A stretch of DNA of 64,000 nucleotides from assembly GCF_029227915.1 (NCBI RefSeq), contig NC_079880.1, positions 3,908,001 to 3,972,000 on the forward strand, in the 5' to 3' direction. Of this stretch, positions 50,730 to 63,900 are shown one piece after another (within the stretch, counting starts at the first letter, position 1; every line of letters begins with the position of its first letter). The notes under the pieces were generated by a model. That model had not been told where the DNA came from. It searched no databases and worked only from the letters and a program-made list of their open reading frames with translations. The DNA comes from Hydractinia symbiolongicarpus (Eukaryota; Cnidaria; Hydrozoa; Anthoathecata; Hydractiniidae). The position numbers and the translations under genes were made by a program.

Positions 50730-53700
50730 TTTTCACCACTAAAACGCATGAGACTTGTAGTTTTTAAAAATGTTTTCATTTTTGATGAGACGCTGAATAA
50801 AAGAAGTTTAATCGCAGGCAAACGAAAACCCGCGATTTCCCGTAAATCCCGGCTTGGCCCGTATAGTCAAAAGTATACAAAGAAAGTACCCAGGGAGTAA
50901 ACTCATTTCCCGAACGATTTTTTAAATTATTTTTTCACCACTAAAACGCATGAGACTTGTGGTTTTCAAAAATGTTTTCATTTTTGATGAGACGCTGAAT
51001 AAAAGAAGTTTAATCGCCGGCAAACGAAAACCCGCGATTTCCCGTAAATCCCGGGCTGGGCCCGTATAGTCAAAAGTATACAAAGAAAGTACCCAGGGAG
51101 TAAACTCAATTCCCGAACGATTTTTTAAATCACTTTTTCACCACTAAAACGCATGAGACTTGTAGTTTTTAAGAATGTTTTCATTTTTGATGAGACGCTG
51201 AATAAAAGCAGTTTAATCGCCGGCAAACGAAATCCCGCGTTTTCCCGTAAATCCGGGGCTTGGCCCGTATAGTCGAATATATACAAAGAAAGTACCCAGG
51301 GTGTAAACTCATTTCCCGAACGATTTTTTAAATTTTTTTTTCACCACTAAAACGCATGAGACTTGTAGTTTTCAAAAATGTTTTCATTTTTGATGAGACG
51401 CTGAATAAAGGAACTTTAATCGTATAGTGAAAAGTATACAAAGAAAGTACCCAGGGAGTAAACTCATTTCCCGAAGGATTTTTTAAATTATTTTTTCACC
51501 ACTAAAACGCATGAGACTTGTAGTTTTCAAAAGTGTTTTCATTTTTGATGAGACGCTGAATAAAAGAAGTTTAATCGCCGGCAAACGAAAACCCGCGATT
51601 TCTCGTAAATCCCGGCTTGGCCCGTATAGTCAAAAGTATACAAAGAAAGTACCCTGGGAGTAAACTCATTTCCCAAACGATTTTTTATATTATTTTTTTA
51701 CCACTAAACGCATGAAACTTGTAGTTTTCAAAAATATTTTCATATTTGATGGGATGCTGAATAAAAGAAGTTTAATCGCCGGCAAACGAAAATCCGCGAT
51801 TTCCCGTAAATCCCGGACTCGGCCCGTATAGTCAAAAGTATACAAAGAAAGTACCCAGGGAGTAAACTCATTTCCCGAACGATTTTTTAAATCACTTTTT
51901 CACCACTAAAACGCATGAGACTTGTAGTTTTCAAAAATGTTTTCATTTTTGATGAGACGCTTAATGAAAGAGGTTTAATCGCCGGCAAACGAAAACCCGC
52001 GATTTCCCGTAAATCCCGGGCTTGGCCCGTATAGTCGAATGTATACAAAGAAAGTACCCTGTGAGTAAACTCATTTCCAGAACGATTTTTTAAATTATTT
52101 TTTCACCACTAAAACGCATAAGACTTGTAGTTTTTAAAAATGTTTTCATTTTTGATGAGACGCTGAATAAAAGAAGTTTAATCGCTGGCAAACGAAAACC
52201 CGCGATTTCCGGTAAATCCCGGCTTTGCCCGTATAGTGAAAAGTATACAAAGAAAGTACCCAGGGAGTAAACTCATTTCCCGAACGATTTTTTAAATTAT
52301 TTTTTCACCACTAAAACGCATGAGACTTGTAGTTTTCAAAAATGTTTTCATTTTTGATGAGACGCTGAAAAAAAGCAGTTTAATCGCCGGCAAACGAAAA
52401 CCTGCGATTTCCCTAAATCCCGAACTCGGCCCGTATAGTCAAAAGTATACAAAGAAAGTACCCAGGGAGTAAACTCATTTCAAGAACGATTTTTTAAATT
52501 ATTTTTTCACCGTTAAAACGCATAAGACTTGTAGTTTTTAAAAATGTTTTCATTTTTGATGAGACGCTGAATAAAAGAAGTTTAATCGCAGGCAAACGAA
52601 AACCCGCGATTTCCCATAAATCCCGGCTTGGCCCGTATAGTCAAAAGTATACAAAGAAAGTACGCAGGGAGTAAACTCATTTCCCGAACGATTTTTTAAA
52701 TTATTTTGTCACCACTAAAACGCATGAGACTTGTGGTTTTCAAAAATGTTTTCATTTTTGATGAGACGCTGAATAAAAGAAGTTTAATCGCCGGCAAACG
52801 AAAACCCGCGATTTCCCGTAAATCACGGGCTGGGCCCGTATAGTCAAAAGTATACAAAGAAAGTACCCAGGGAGTAAACTCAATTCCCGAACGATTTTTT
52901 AAATCACTTTTTCACCACTAAAACGCATGAGACTTGTAGTTTTTAAGAATGTTTTCATTTTTGATGAGACGCTGAATAAAAGCAGTTTAATCGCCGGCAA
53001 ACGAAATCCCGCGTTTTCCCGTAAATCCGGGGCTTGGCCCGTATAGTCGAATATATACAAAGAAAGTACCCAGGGTGTAAACTCATTTCCCGAACGATTT
53101 TTTAAATTTTTTTTTCACCACTAAAACGCATGAGACTTGTAGTTTTCAAAAATGTTTTCATTTTTGATGAGACGCTGAATAAAGGAACTTTAATCGTATA
53201 GTGAAAAGTATACAAAGAAAGTACCCACGGAGTAAACTCATTTCCCGAACGATTTTTTAAATTATTTTTTCACCACTAAAACGCATGAGACTTGTAGTTT
53301 TCAAAAATGTTTTCATTTTTGATGAGACGCTGAATAAAAGAAGTTTAATCGCCGGCAAACGAAAACCCGCGATTTCCCGTAAATCCCGGCTTGGCCCGTA
53401 TAGTCAAAAGTATACAAAGAAAGTACCCTGGGAGTAAACTCATTTCCCAAACGATTTTTTAAATTATTTTTTCACCACTAAAACGCATGAGACTTGTAGT
53501 TTTCAACAATGTTTTCATTTTTGATGAGACGCTGAATAAAAGAAGTTTAATCGCCGGCAAACGAAAACCCGCGATTTCCCGTAAATCACGGGCTGGGCCC
53601 GTATAGTCAAAAGTATACAAAGAAAGTACCCAGGGAGTAAACTCAATTCCCGAACGATTTTTTAAATCACTTTTTCACCACTAAAACGCATGAGACTTGT

Positions 53701-56700
53701 AGTTTTTAAGAATGTTTTCATTTTTGATGAGACGCTGAATAAAAGCAGTTTAATCGCCGGCAAACGAAATCCCGCGTTTTCCCGTAAATCCGGGGCTTGG
53801 CCCGTATAGTCGAATATATACAAAGAAAGTACCCAGGGTGTAAACTCATTTCCCGAACGATTTTTTAAATTTTTTTTTCACCACTAAAACGCATGAGACT
53901 TGTAGTTTTCAAAAATGTTTTCATTTTTGATGAGACGCTGAATAAAGGAACTTTAATCGTATAGTGAAAAGTATACAAAGAAAGTACCCACGGAGTAAAC
54001 TCATTTCCCGAACGATTTTTTAAATTATTTTTTCACCACTAAAACGCATGAGACTTGTAGTTTTCAAAAATGTTTTCATTTTTGATGAGACGCTGAATAA
54101 AAGAAGTTTAATCGCCGGCAAACGAAAACCCGCGATTTCCCGTAAATCCCGGCTTGGCCCGTATAGTCAAAAGTATACAAAGAAAGTACCCTGGGAGTAA
54201 ACTCATTTCCCAAACGATTTTTTAAATTATTTTTTCACCACTAAAACGCATGAGACTTGTAGTTTTCAACAATGTTTTCATTTATGATGAGACGCTGAAT
54301 AAAAGCAGTTTAATCGCCGGCAAACGAAATCCCGCGTTTTCCCGTAAATCCGGGGCTTGGCCCGTATAGTCGAATATATACAAAGAAAGTACCCAGGGTG
54401 TAAACTCATTTCCCGAACGATTTTTTAAATTTTTTTTTCACCACTAAAACGCATGAGACTTGTAGTTTTTAAAAATGTTTTCATTTTTGATGAGACGCTG
54501 AATAAAAGAAGTTTAATCGCAGGCAAACGAAAACCCGCGATTTCCCGTAAATCCCGGCTTGGCCCGTATAGTCAAAAGTATACAAAGAAAGTACCCAGGG
54601 AGTAAACTCATTTCCCGAACGATTTTTTAAATTATTTTTTCACCACTAAAACGCATGAGACTTGTGGTTTTCAAAAATGTTTTCATTTTTGATGAGACGC
54701 TGAATAAAAGAAGTTTAATCGCCGGCAAACGAAAACCCGCGATTTCCCGTAAATCCCGGGCTGGGCCCGTATAGTCAAAAGTATACAAAGAAAGTACCCA
54801 GGGAGTAAACTCAATTCCCGAACGATTTTTTAAATCACTTTTTCACCACTAAAACGCATGAGACTTGTAGTTTTTAAGAATGTTTTCATTTTTGATGAGA
54901 CGCTGAATAAAAGCAGTTTAATCGCCGGCAAACGAAATCCCGCGTTTTCCCGTAAATCCGGGGCTTGGCCCGTATAGTCGAATATATACAAAGAAAGTAC
55001 CCAGGGTGTAAACTCATTTCCCGAACGATTTTTTAAATTTTTTTTTCACCACTAAAACGCATGAGACTTGTAGTTTTCAAAAATGTTTTCATTTTTGATG
55101 AGACGCTGAATAAAGGAACTTTAATCGTATAGTGAAAAGTATACAAAGAAAGTACCCAGGGAGTAAACTCATTTCCCGAAGGATTTTTTAAATTATTTTT
55201 TCACCACTAAAACGCATGAGACTTGTAGTTTTCAAAAGTGTTTTCATTTTTGATGAGACGCTGAATAAAAGAAGTTTAATCGCCGGCAAACGAAAACCCG
55301 CGATTTCTCGTAAATCCCGGCTTGGCCCGTATAGTCAAAAGTATACAAAGAAAGTACCCTGGGAGTAAACTCATTTCCCAAACGATTTTTTATATTATTT
55401 TTTTACCACTAAACGCATGAAACTTGTAGTTTTCAAAAATATTTTCATATTTGATGGGATGCTGAATAAAAGAAGTTTAATCGCCGGCAAACGAAAATCC
55501 GCGATTTCCCGTAAATCCCGGACTCGGCCCGTATAGTCAAAAGTATACAAAGAAAGTACCCAGGGAGTAAACTCATTTCCCGAACGATTTTTTAAATCAC
55601 TTTTTCACCACTAAAACGCATGAGACTTGTAGTTTTCAAAAATGTTTTCATTTTTGATGAGACGCTTAATGAAAGAGGTTTAATCGCCGGCAAACGAAAA
55701 CCCGCGATTTCCCGTAAATCCCGGGCTTGGCCCGTATAGTCGAATGTATACAAAGAAAGTACCCTGTGAGTAAACTCATTTCCAGAACGATTTTTTAAAT
55801 TATTTTTTCACCACTAAAACGCATAAGACTTGTAGTTTTTAAAAATCTTTTCATTTTTGATGAGACGCTGAATAAAAGAAGTTTAATCGCTGGCAAACGA
55901 AAACCCGCGATTTCCCGTAAATCCCGGCTTTGCCCGTATAGTGAAAAGTATACAAAGAAAGTACCCAGGGAGTAAACTCATTTCCCGAACGATTTTTTAA
56001 ATTATTTTTTCACCACTAAAACGCATGAGACTTGTAGTTTTCAAAAATGTTTTCATTTTTGATGAGACGCTGAAAAAAAGCAGTTTAATCGCCGGCAAAC
56101 GAAAACCTGCGATTTCCCTAAATCCCGAACTCGGCCCGTATAGTCAAAAGTATACAAAGAAAGTACCCAGGGAGTAAACTCATTTCAAGAACGATTTTTT
56201 AAATTATTTTTTCACCGTTAAAACGCATAAGACTTGTAGTTTTTAAAAATGTTTTCATTTTTGATGAGACGCTGAATAAAAGAAGTTTAATCGCAGGCAA
56301 ACGAAAACCCGCGATTTCCCATAAATCCCGGCTTGGCCCGTATAGTCAAAAGTATACAAAGAAAGTACGCAGGGAGTAAACTCATTTCCCGAACGATTTT
56401 TTAAATTATTTTGTCACCACTAAAACGCATGAGACTTGTGGTTTTCAAAAATGTTTTCATTTTTGATGAGACGCTGAATAAAAGAAGTTTAATCGCCGGC
56501 AAACGAAAACCCGCGATTTCCCGTAAATCACGGGCTGGGCCCGTATAGTCAAAAGTATACAAAGAAAGTACCCAGGGAGTAAACTCAATTCCCGAACGAT
56601 TTTTTAAATCACTTTTTCACCACTAAAACGCATGAGACTTGTAGTTTTTAAGAATGTTTTCATTTTTGATGAGACGCTGAATAAAAGCAGTTTAATCGCC

Positions 56701-58002
56701 GGCAAACGAAATCCCGCGTTTTCCCGTAAATCCGGGGCTTGGCCCGTATAGTCGAATATATACAAAGAAAGTACCCAGGGTGTAAACTCATTTCCCGAAC
56801 GATTTTTTAAATTTTTTTTTCACCACTAAAACGCATGAGACTTGTAGTTTTCAAAAATGTTTTCATTTTTGATGAGACGCTGAATAAAGGAACTTTAATC
56901 GTATAGTGAAAAGTATACAAAGAAAGTACCCACGGAGTAAACTCATTTCCCGAACGATTTTTTAAATTATTTTTTCACCACTAAAACGCATGAGACTTGT
57001 AGTTTTCAAAAATGTTTTCATTTTTGATGAGACGCTGAATAAAAGAAGTTTAATCGCCGGCAAACGAAAACCCGCGATTTCCCGTAAATCCCGGCTTGGC
57101 CCGTATAGTCAAAAGTATACAAAGAAAGTACCCTGGGAGTAAACTCATTTCCCAAACGATTTTTTAAATTATTTTTTCACCACTAAAACGCATGAGACTT
57201 GTAGTTTTCAACAATGTTTTCATTTTTGATGAGACGCTGAATAAAAGAAGTTTAATCGCCGGCAAACGAAAACCCGCGATTTCCCGTAAATCACGGGCTG
57301 GGCCCGTATAGTCAAAAGTATACAAAGAAAGTACCCAGGGAGTAAACTCAATTCCCGAACGATTTTTTAAATCACTTTTTCACCACTAAAACGCATGAGA
57401 CTTGTAGTTTTTAAGAATGTTTTCATTTTTGATGAGACGCTGAATAAAAGCAGTTTAATCGCCGGCAAACGAAATCCCGCGTTTTCCCGTAAATCCGGGG
57501 CTTGGCCCGTATAGTCGAATATATACAAAGAAAGTACCCAGGGTGTAAACTCATTTCCCGAACGATTTTTTAAATTTTTTTTTCACCACTAAAACGCATG
57601 AGACTTGTAGTTTTCAAAAATGTTTTCATTTTTGATGAGACGCTGAATAAAGGAACTTTAATCGTATAGTGAAAAGTATACAAAGAAAGTACCCACGGAG
57701 TAAACTCATTTCCCGAACGATTTTTTAAATTATTTTTTCACCACTAAAACGCATGAGACTTGTAGTTTTCAAAAATGTTTTCATTTTTGATGAGACGCTG
57801 AATAAAAGAAGTTTAATCGCCGGCAAACGAAAACCCGCGATTTCCCGTAAATCCCGGCTTGGCCCGTATAGTCAAAAGTATACAAAGAAAGTACCCTGGG
57901 AGTAAACTCATTTCCCAAACGATTTTTTAAATTATTTTTTCACCACTAAAACGCATGAGACTTGTAGTTTTCAACAATGTTTTCATTTATGATGAGACGC
58001 TG
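50730..58002 (+). repeat. 19-monomer HOR of 3,705 bp, ~2 copies
   Basis: CCGAAGGATT is at 51,471 and 55,176; 155-bp junctions are at 51,410/55,115, 53,184/56,889 and 53,947/57,652; CAACAATG in a TTTATGATG monomer is at 54,267 and 57,972. All are offset by 3,705. The unit has 16 full monomers and three 155-bp ones. Differences seen are few, for example TTTCCGGTAAATC (near 52,207) against TTTCCCGTAAATC and AAATCTTTTC (near 55,844) against AAATGTTTTC. The match ends near 58,002, where GAATAAATG replaces GAATAAAAG. Confidence 0.92.
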
Positions 58003-58061
58003 AATAAATGTAGTTTAATCGCCGGCAAACGAAAACCCGTGATTTCCCATAAATCCCGGGC

Positions 58062-59335
58062 TCGGCCCGTATAGTCAAAAGTATACAAAGAAAGTACCCA
58101 GGGAGTAAACTCATTTCCCGAACGATTTTTTAAATCACTTTTTCACCACTAAAACGCATGAGACTTGTAGTTTTTAAAAATGTTTTCATTTTTGATGAGA
58201 CGCTGAATAAAAGAAGTTTAATCGCCGGCAAACGAAAACCTGCGATTTCCTGTAAATCCTGGACCCGGCCCGTATAGTCAAAAGTATACAAAGAAAGTAC
58301 CCAGGGATTAAACTCATTTCCCAAACGATTTTTTAAATTATTATTTCACCACTAAAACGCATGAGGCTTGTAGTTTTCAAGAATGTTTTCATTTTTGATG
58401 AGACGCTGAATAAAAGAAGTTTAATCGCCGCCAAACTAAAACCCGCGATTTCCCGTAAATCCCGGCTTGGCCCGTATAGTCAAAAGTATACAAAGAAAGT
58501 ACCCAGGAAGTAAACTCATTTCCCGAACGATTTTTTAAATTATTTTTTCACCACTAAAACGCATGAGAATTGTAGTTTTCAAAAATGTTTTCATTTTTGA
58601 TGAGACGCTGATAAAAAGCAGTTTAATCGCCGGCAAACGAAAACCTGCGATTTCCCTAAATCCCGGACTCGGCCCGTATAGTCAAAAGTATACAAAGAAA
58701 GTACCCAGGGAGTAAACTCATTTCCCGAACGATTTTTTAAATCACTTTTTCACCACTAAAACGCATGAGACTTGTAGTTTTTAAAAATGTTTTCATTTTT
58801 GATGAGACGCTGAATAAAAGAAGTTTAATCGCCGGCAAACGAAAACCTGCGATTTCCTGTAAATCCTGGACCCGGCCCGTATAGTCAAAAGTATACAAAG
58901 AAAGTACCCAGGGATTAAACTCATTTCCCAAACGATTTTTTAAATTATTATTTCACCACTAAAACGCATGAGGCTTGTAGTTTTCAAGAATGTTTTCATT
59001 TTTGATGAGACGCTGAATAAAAGAAGTTTAATCGCCGCCAAACTAAAACCCGCGATTTCCCGTAAATCCCGGCTTGGCCCGTATAGTCAAAAGTATACAA
59101 AGAAAGTACCCAGGAAGTAAACTCATTTCCCGAACGATTTTTTAAATTATTTTTTCACCACTAAAACGCATGAGAATTGTAGTTTTCAAAAATGTTTTCA
59201 TTTTTGATGAGACGCTGATAAAAAGCAGTTTAATCGCCGGCAAACGAAAACCTGCGATTTCCCTAAATCCCGGACTCGGCCCGTATAGTCAAAAGTATAC
59301 AAAGAAAGTACCCAGGGAGTAAACTCATTTCAAGA
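58062..59335 (+). repeat. 3-monomer HOR of 607 bp, ~2.1 copies
   Basis: The order is AAATCAC monomer with CCTGTAAATCCTGGACCC and GGGATTAAAC, then CATGAGGC/CAAGAATG monomer with CGCCGCCAAACT, then GATAAAAAGCAG monomer. AATCG of the middle member is at 58,423 and 59,030 (offset 607). The middle and last members are the same types as at 16,570-17,820 in domain 2. Confidence 0.88.
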
Positions 59336-59603
59336 ACGATTTTTTAAATTATTTTTTCACCACTAAAACGCATAAGACTTGTAGTTTTTAAAAATGTTTT
59401 CATTTTTGATGAGACGCTGATAAAAAGAAGTTTAATCGCAGGCAAACGAAAACCCGCGATTTCCTGTAAATCCCGGCTTGGCCCGTATAGTCAAAAGTAT
59501 ACAAAGAAAGTACCCAGGGAGTAAACTCATTTCCCGAACGATTTTTTAAATTATTTTTTCACCACTAAAACGCATGAGACTTGTGGTTTTCAAAAATGTT
59601 TTC
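59336..59603 (+). repeat. Linking monomer of the CGCAGGC type
   Basis: One CATAAGAC monomer with GATAAAAAGAAG, CGCAGGC and CCTGTAAATCC, then the start of a TTGTGG monomer. Nothing besides satellite. Confidence 0.75.
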
Positions 59604-60010
59604 ATTTTTGATGAGACGCTGAATAAAAGAAGTTTAATCGCCGGCAAACGAAAACCCGCGATTTCCCGTAAATCCCGGGCTGGGCCCGTATAGTCAAAAG
59701 TATACAAAGAAAGTACCCAGGGAGTAAACTCAATTCCCGAACGATTTTTTAAATCACTTTTTCACCACTAAAACGCACGAGACTTGTAGTTTTTAAGAGT
59801 GTTTTCATTTTTGATGAGACGCTGAATAAAAGAAGTTTAATCGCCGGCAAACGAAAACCCGCGATTTCCCGTAAATCCCGGGCTGGGCCCGTATAGTCAA
59901 AAGTATACAAAGAAAGTACCCAGGGAGTAAACTCAATTCCCGAACGATTTTTTAAATCACTTTTTCACCACTAAAACGCACGAGACTTGTAGTTTTTAAG
60001 AGTGTTTTCA
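59604..60010 (+). repeat. Single-monomer tandem duplication (203 bp)
   Basis: The run from GGGCTGGGCCC through AACTCAATTCCCG and AAATCAC to CACGAGAC and TTAAGAGTG occurs twice in a row, with CACGA at 59,776 and 59,979 (offset 203). TTAAGAGTG is seen only here, so this is probably one of the newest events in the window. Confidence 0.82.
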
Positions 60011-60909
60011 TTTTTGATGAGACGCTGAATAAAAGCAGTTTAATCGCCGGCAAACAAAATCCCGCGTTTTCCCGTAAATCCGGGGCTTGGCCCGTATAGT
60101 CGAATATATACAAAGAAAGTACCCAGGGTGTAAACTCATTTCCCGAACGATTTTTTAAATTTTTTTTTCACCACTAAAACGCATGAGACTTGTAGTTTTC
60201 AAAAATGTTTTCATTTTTGATGAGACGCTGAATAAAGGAACTTTAATCGTATAGTGAAAAGTATACAAAGAAAGTACCCAGGGTGTAAACTCATTTCCCG
60301 AACGATTTTTTAAATTATTTTTTCACCACTAAAACGCATGAGACTTGTAGTTTTCAAAAATGTTTTCATTTTTGATGAGACGCTGAATAAAAGAAGTTTA
60401 ATCGCCGGCAAACGAAAACCCGCGATATCCCGTAAATCCCGGCTTGGCCCGTATAGTCAAAAGTATACAAAGAAAGTACCCAGGGAGTAAACTCGTTTCC
60501 CGAACGATTTTTTAAATCACTTTTTCACCACTAAAACGCATGAGACCTGTAGTTTTTAAAAATGTTTTCATTTTTGATGAGACGCTGAATAAAAGAAGTT
60601 TAATCGCCGCCAAACTAAAACCCGCGATTTCCCGTAAATCCCGGCTTGACCCGTATAGTCAAAAGTATACAAAGAAAGTACCCAGGAAGTAAACTCATTT
60701 CCCGAACGATTTTTTAAATTATTTTTTCACCACTAAAACGCATGAGAATTGTAGTTTTCAAAAATGTTTTCAATTTTGATGAGACGCTGATAAAAAGCAG
60801 TTTAATCGCCGGCAAACGAAAACCTGCGATTTCCCTAAATCCCGGACTTGGCCCGTATAGTCAAAAGTATACAAAGAAAGTACCCAGGGAGTAAACTCAT
60901 TTCCAGAAC
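60011..60909 (+). repeat. Mixed monomers incl. the last 155-bp copy and a domain-2-like pair
   Basis: Contains CCCGCGTTTTCCCG (near 60,062), the 155-bp junction at 60,237, a GCGATATCCCG monomer, then the CGCCGCCAAACT monomer (AATCG at 60,602) and the GATAAAAAGCAG monomer, in the same order as at 16,601 and 58,423. Confidence 0.78.
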
Positions 60910-63900
60910 GATTTTTTAAATTATTTTTTCACCACTAAAACGCATAAGACTTGTAGTTTTTAAAAATGTTTTCATTTTTGATGAGACGCCGAATAAAAGC
61001 AGTTTAATCGCCGGCAAACGAAAACCTGCGATTTCCCGTAAATCCCGGACTCGGCCCGTATAGTCAAAAGTATACAAAGAAAGTACCCAGGGAGTAAACT
61101 CATTTCCAGAACGATTTTTTAAATTATTTTTTCACCACTAAAACGCATGAGACTTGTAGTTTTCAAAAATGTTTTCATTTTTGATGAGACGCTGAATAAA
61201 AGAAGTTTAATCGCCGGCAAACGAAAACCCGCGATTTCCCGTAAATCCCGGCTTGGCCCGTATAGTCAAAAGTATACAAGGAAAGTACACTGGGAGTAAA
61301 CTCATTTCCCAAACGATTTTTTAAATTATTTTTTCACCACTAAAACGCATGAGACTTGTAGTTTTGAACAATGTTTTCATTTATGATGAGACGCTGAATA
61401 AATGTAGTTTAATCGCCGGCAAACGAAAACCCGCGATTTCCCATAAATCCCGGGCTTGGCCCGTATAGTCAAAAGTATACAAAGAAAGTACCCAGGGAGT
61501 AAACTCATTTCCCGAACGATTTTTTAAATCACTTTTTCACCACTAAAACGCATGAGACCTGTAGTTTTTAAAAATATTTTCATTTTTGATGAGACGCTGA
61601 ATAAAAGAAGTTTAATCGCCGGCAAACGAAAACCTGCGATTTCCTGTAAATCCTGGACTCGGCCCGTATAGTCAAAAGTATACAAAGAAAGTACCCAGGG
61701 AGTAAACTCATTTCCCAAACGATTTTTTAAATTATTTTTTCACCACTAAAACGCATGAGACTTGTAGTTTTCAAAAATGTTTTCATTTTTGATGAGACGC
61801 TGAATAAAAGAAGTTTAATCGCCGCCAAACGAAAACCTGCGATTTCCCGTAAATCCCGGCTTGGCCCGTATAGTGAAAAGTATACAAAGAAAGTACCCAG
61901 GGAGTAAACTCATTTCCCGAACGATTTTTTAAATTATTTTTTCACCACTAAAACGCATGAGACTTGTAGTTTTCAAAAATGTTTTCATTTTTGATGAGAC
62001 GCTTAATGAAAGAGGTTTAATCGCCGGCAAACGAAATCCCGCGTTTTCCCGTAAATCCGGGGCTTGGCCCGTATAGTCGAATGTATACAAAGAAAGTACC
62101 CAGGGAGTAAACTCATTTCGCAAACGATTTTTTAAATTTTTTTTTCACCACTAAAACGCATGAGACTTGTAGTTTTCAAAAATGTTTTCATTTTTGATGA
62201 GACGCTTAATGAAAGAGGTTTAATCGCCGGAAAACGAAAACCCGCGACTTCCCGTAAATCCCGGGCTTGGCCCGTATAGTCGAATGTATACAAAGAAAGT
62301 ACCCTGTGAGTAAACTCATTTCCAGAACGATTTTTCAAAATTATTTTTTCACCACTAAAACGCATAAGACTTGTAGTTTTTAAAAATGTTTTCATTTTTG
62401 ATGAGACGCTGAATAAAAGAAGTTTAATCGCTGGCAAACGAAAACCCGCGATTTCCCGTAAATCCCGGCTTGGCCCGTATAGTGAAAAGTATACAAAGAA
62501 AGTACCCAGGGAGTAAACTCATTTCCCGAACGATTTTTCAAATTATTTTTTCACCACTAAAACGCATGAGACTTGTAGTTTTCAAAAATGTTTTCATTTT
62601 TGATGAGACGCTGAAAAAAAGCAGTTTAATCGCCGGCAAACGAAAACCTGCGATTTCCCTAAATCCGGAACTTGGCCCGTATAGTCAAAAGTATACAAAG
62701 AAAGTACCCAGGGAGTAAACTCATTTCAAGAACGATTTTTTAAATTATTTTTTCACCACTAAAACGCATAAGACTTGTAGTTTTTAAAAATGTTTTCATT
62801 TTTGATGAGACGCTGAATAAAAGCAGTTTAATCGCCGGCAAACGAAAACCTGCGATTTCCCGTAAATCCCGGACTCGGCCCGTATAGTCAAAAGTATACA
62901 AAGAAAGTACCCAGGGAGTAAACTCATTTCCAGAACGATTTTTTAAATTATTTTTTCACCACTAAAACGCATGAGACTTGTAGTTTTCAAAAATGTTTTC
63001 ATTTTTGATGAGACGCTGAATAAAAGAAGTTTAATCGCCGGCAAACGAAAACCCGCGATTTCCCGTAAATCCCGGCTTGGCCCGTATAGTCAAAAGTATA
63101 CAAAGAAAGTACACTGGGAGTAAACTCATTTCCCAAACGATTTTTTAAATTATTTTTTCACCACTAAAACGCATGAGACTTGTAGTTTTGAACAATGTTT
63201 TCATTTATGATGAGACGCTGAATAAATGTAGTTTAATCGCCGGCAAACGAAAACCCGCGATTTCCCATAAATCCCGGGCTTGGCCCGTATAGTCAAAAGT
63301 ATACAAAGAAAGTACCCAGGGAGTAAACTCATTTCCCGAACGATTTTTTAAATCACTTTTTCACCACTAAAACGCATGAGACCTGTAGTTTTTAAAAATA
63401 TTTTCATTTTTGATGAGACGCTGAATAAAAGAAGTTTAATCGCCGGCAAACGAAAACCTGCGATTTCCTGTAAATCCTGGACTCGGCCCGTATAGTCAAA
63501 AGTATACAAAGAAAGTACCCAGGGAGTAAACTCATTTCCCAAACGATTTTTTAAATTATTTTTTCACCACTAAAACGCATGAGACTTGTAGTTTTCAAAA
63601 ATGTTTTCATTTTTGATGAGACGCTGAATAAAAGAAGTTTAATCGCCGCCAAACGAAAACCCGCCATTTCCCGTAAATCCCGGCTTGGCCCGTATAGTGA
63701 AAAGTATACAAAGAAAGTACCCAGGGAGTAAACTCATTTCCCGAACGATTTTTTAAATTATTTTTTCACCACTAAAACGCATGAGACTTGTAGTTTTCAA
63801 AAATGTTTTCATTTTTGATGAGACGCTTAATGAAAGAGGTTTAATCGCCGGCAAACGAAATCCCGCGTTTTCCCGTAAATCCGGGGCTTGGCCCGTATAG

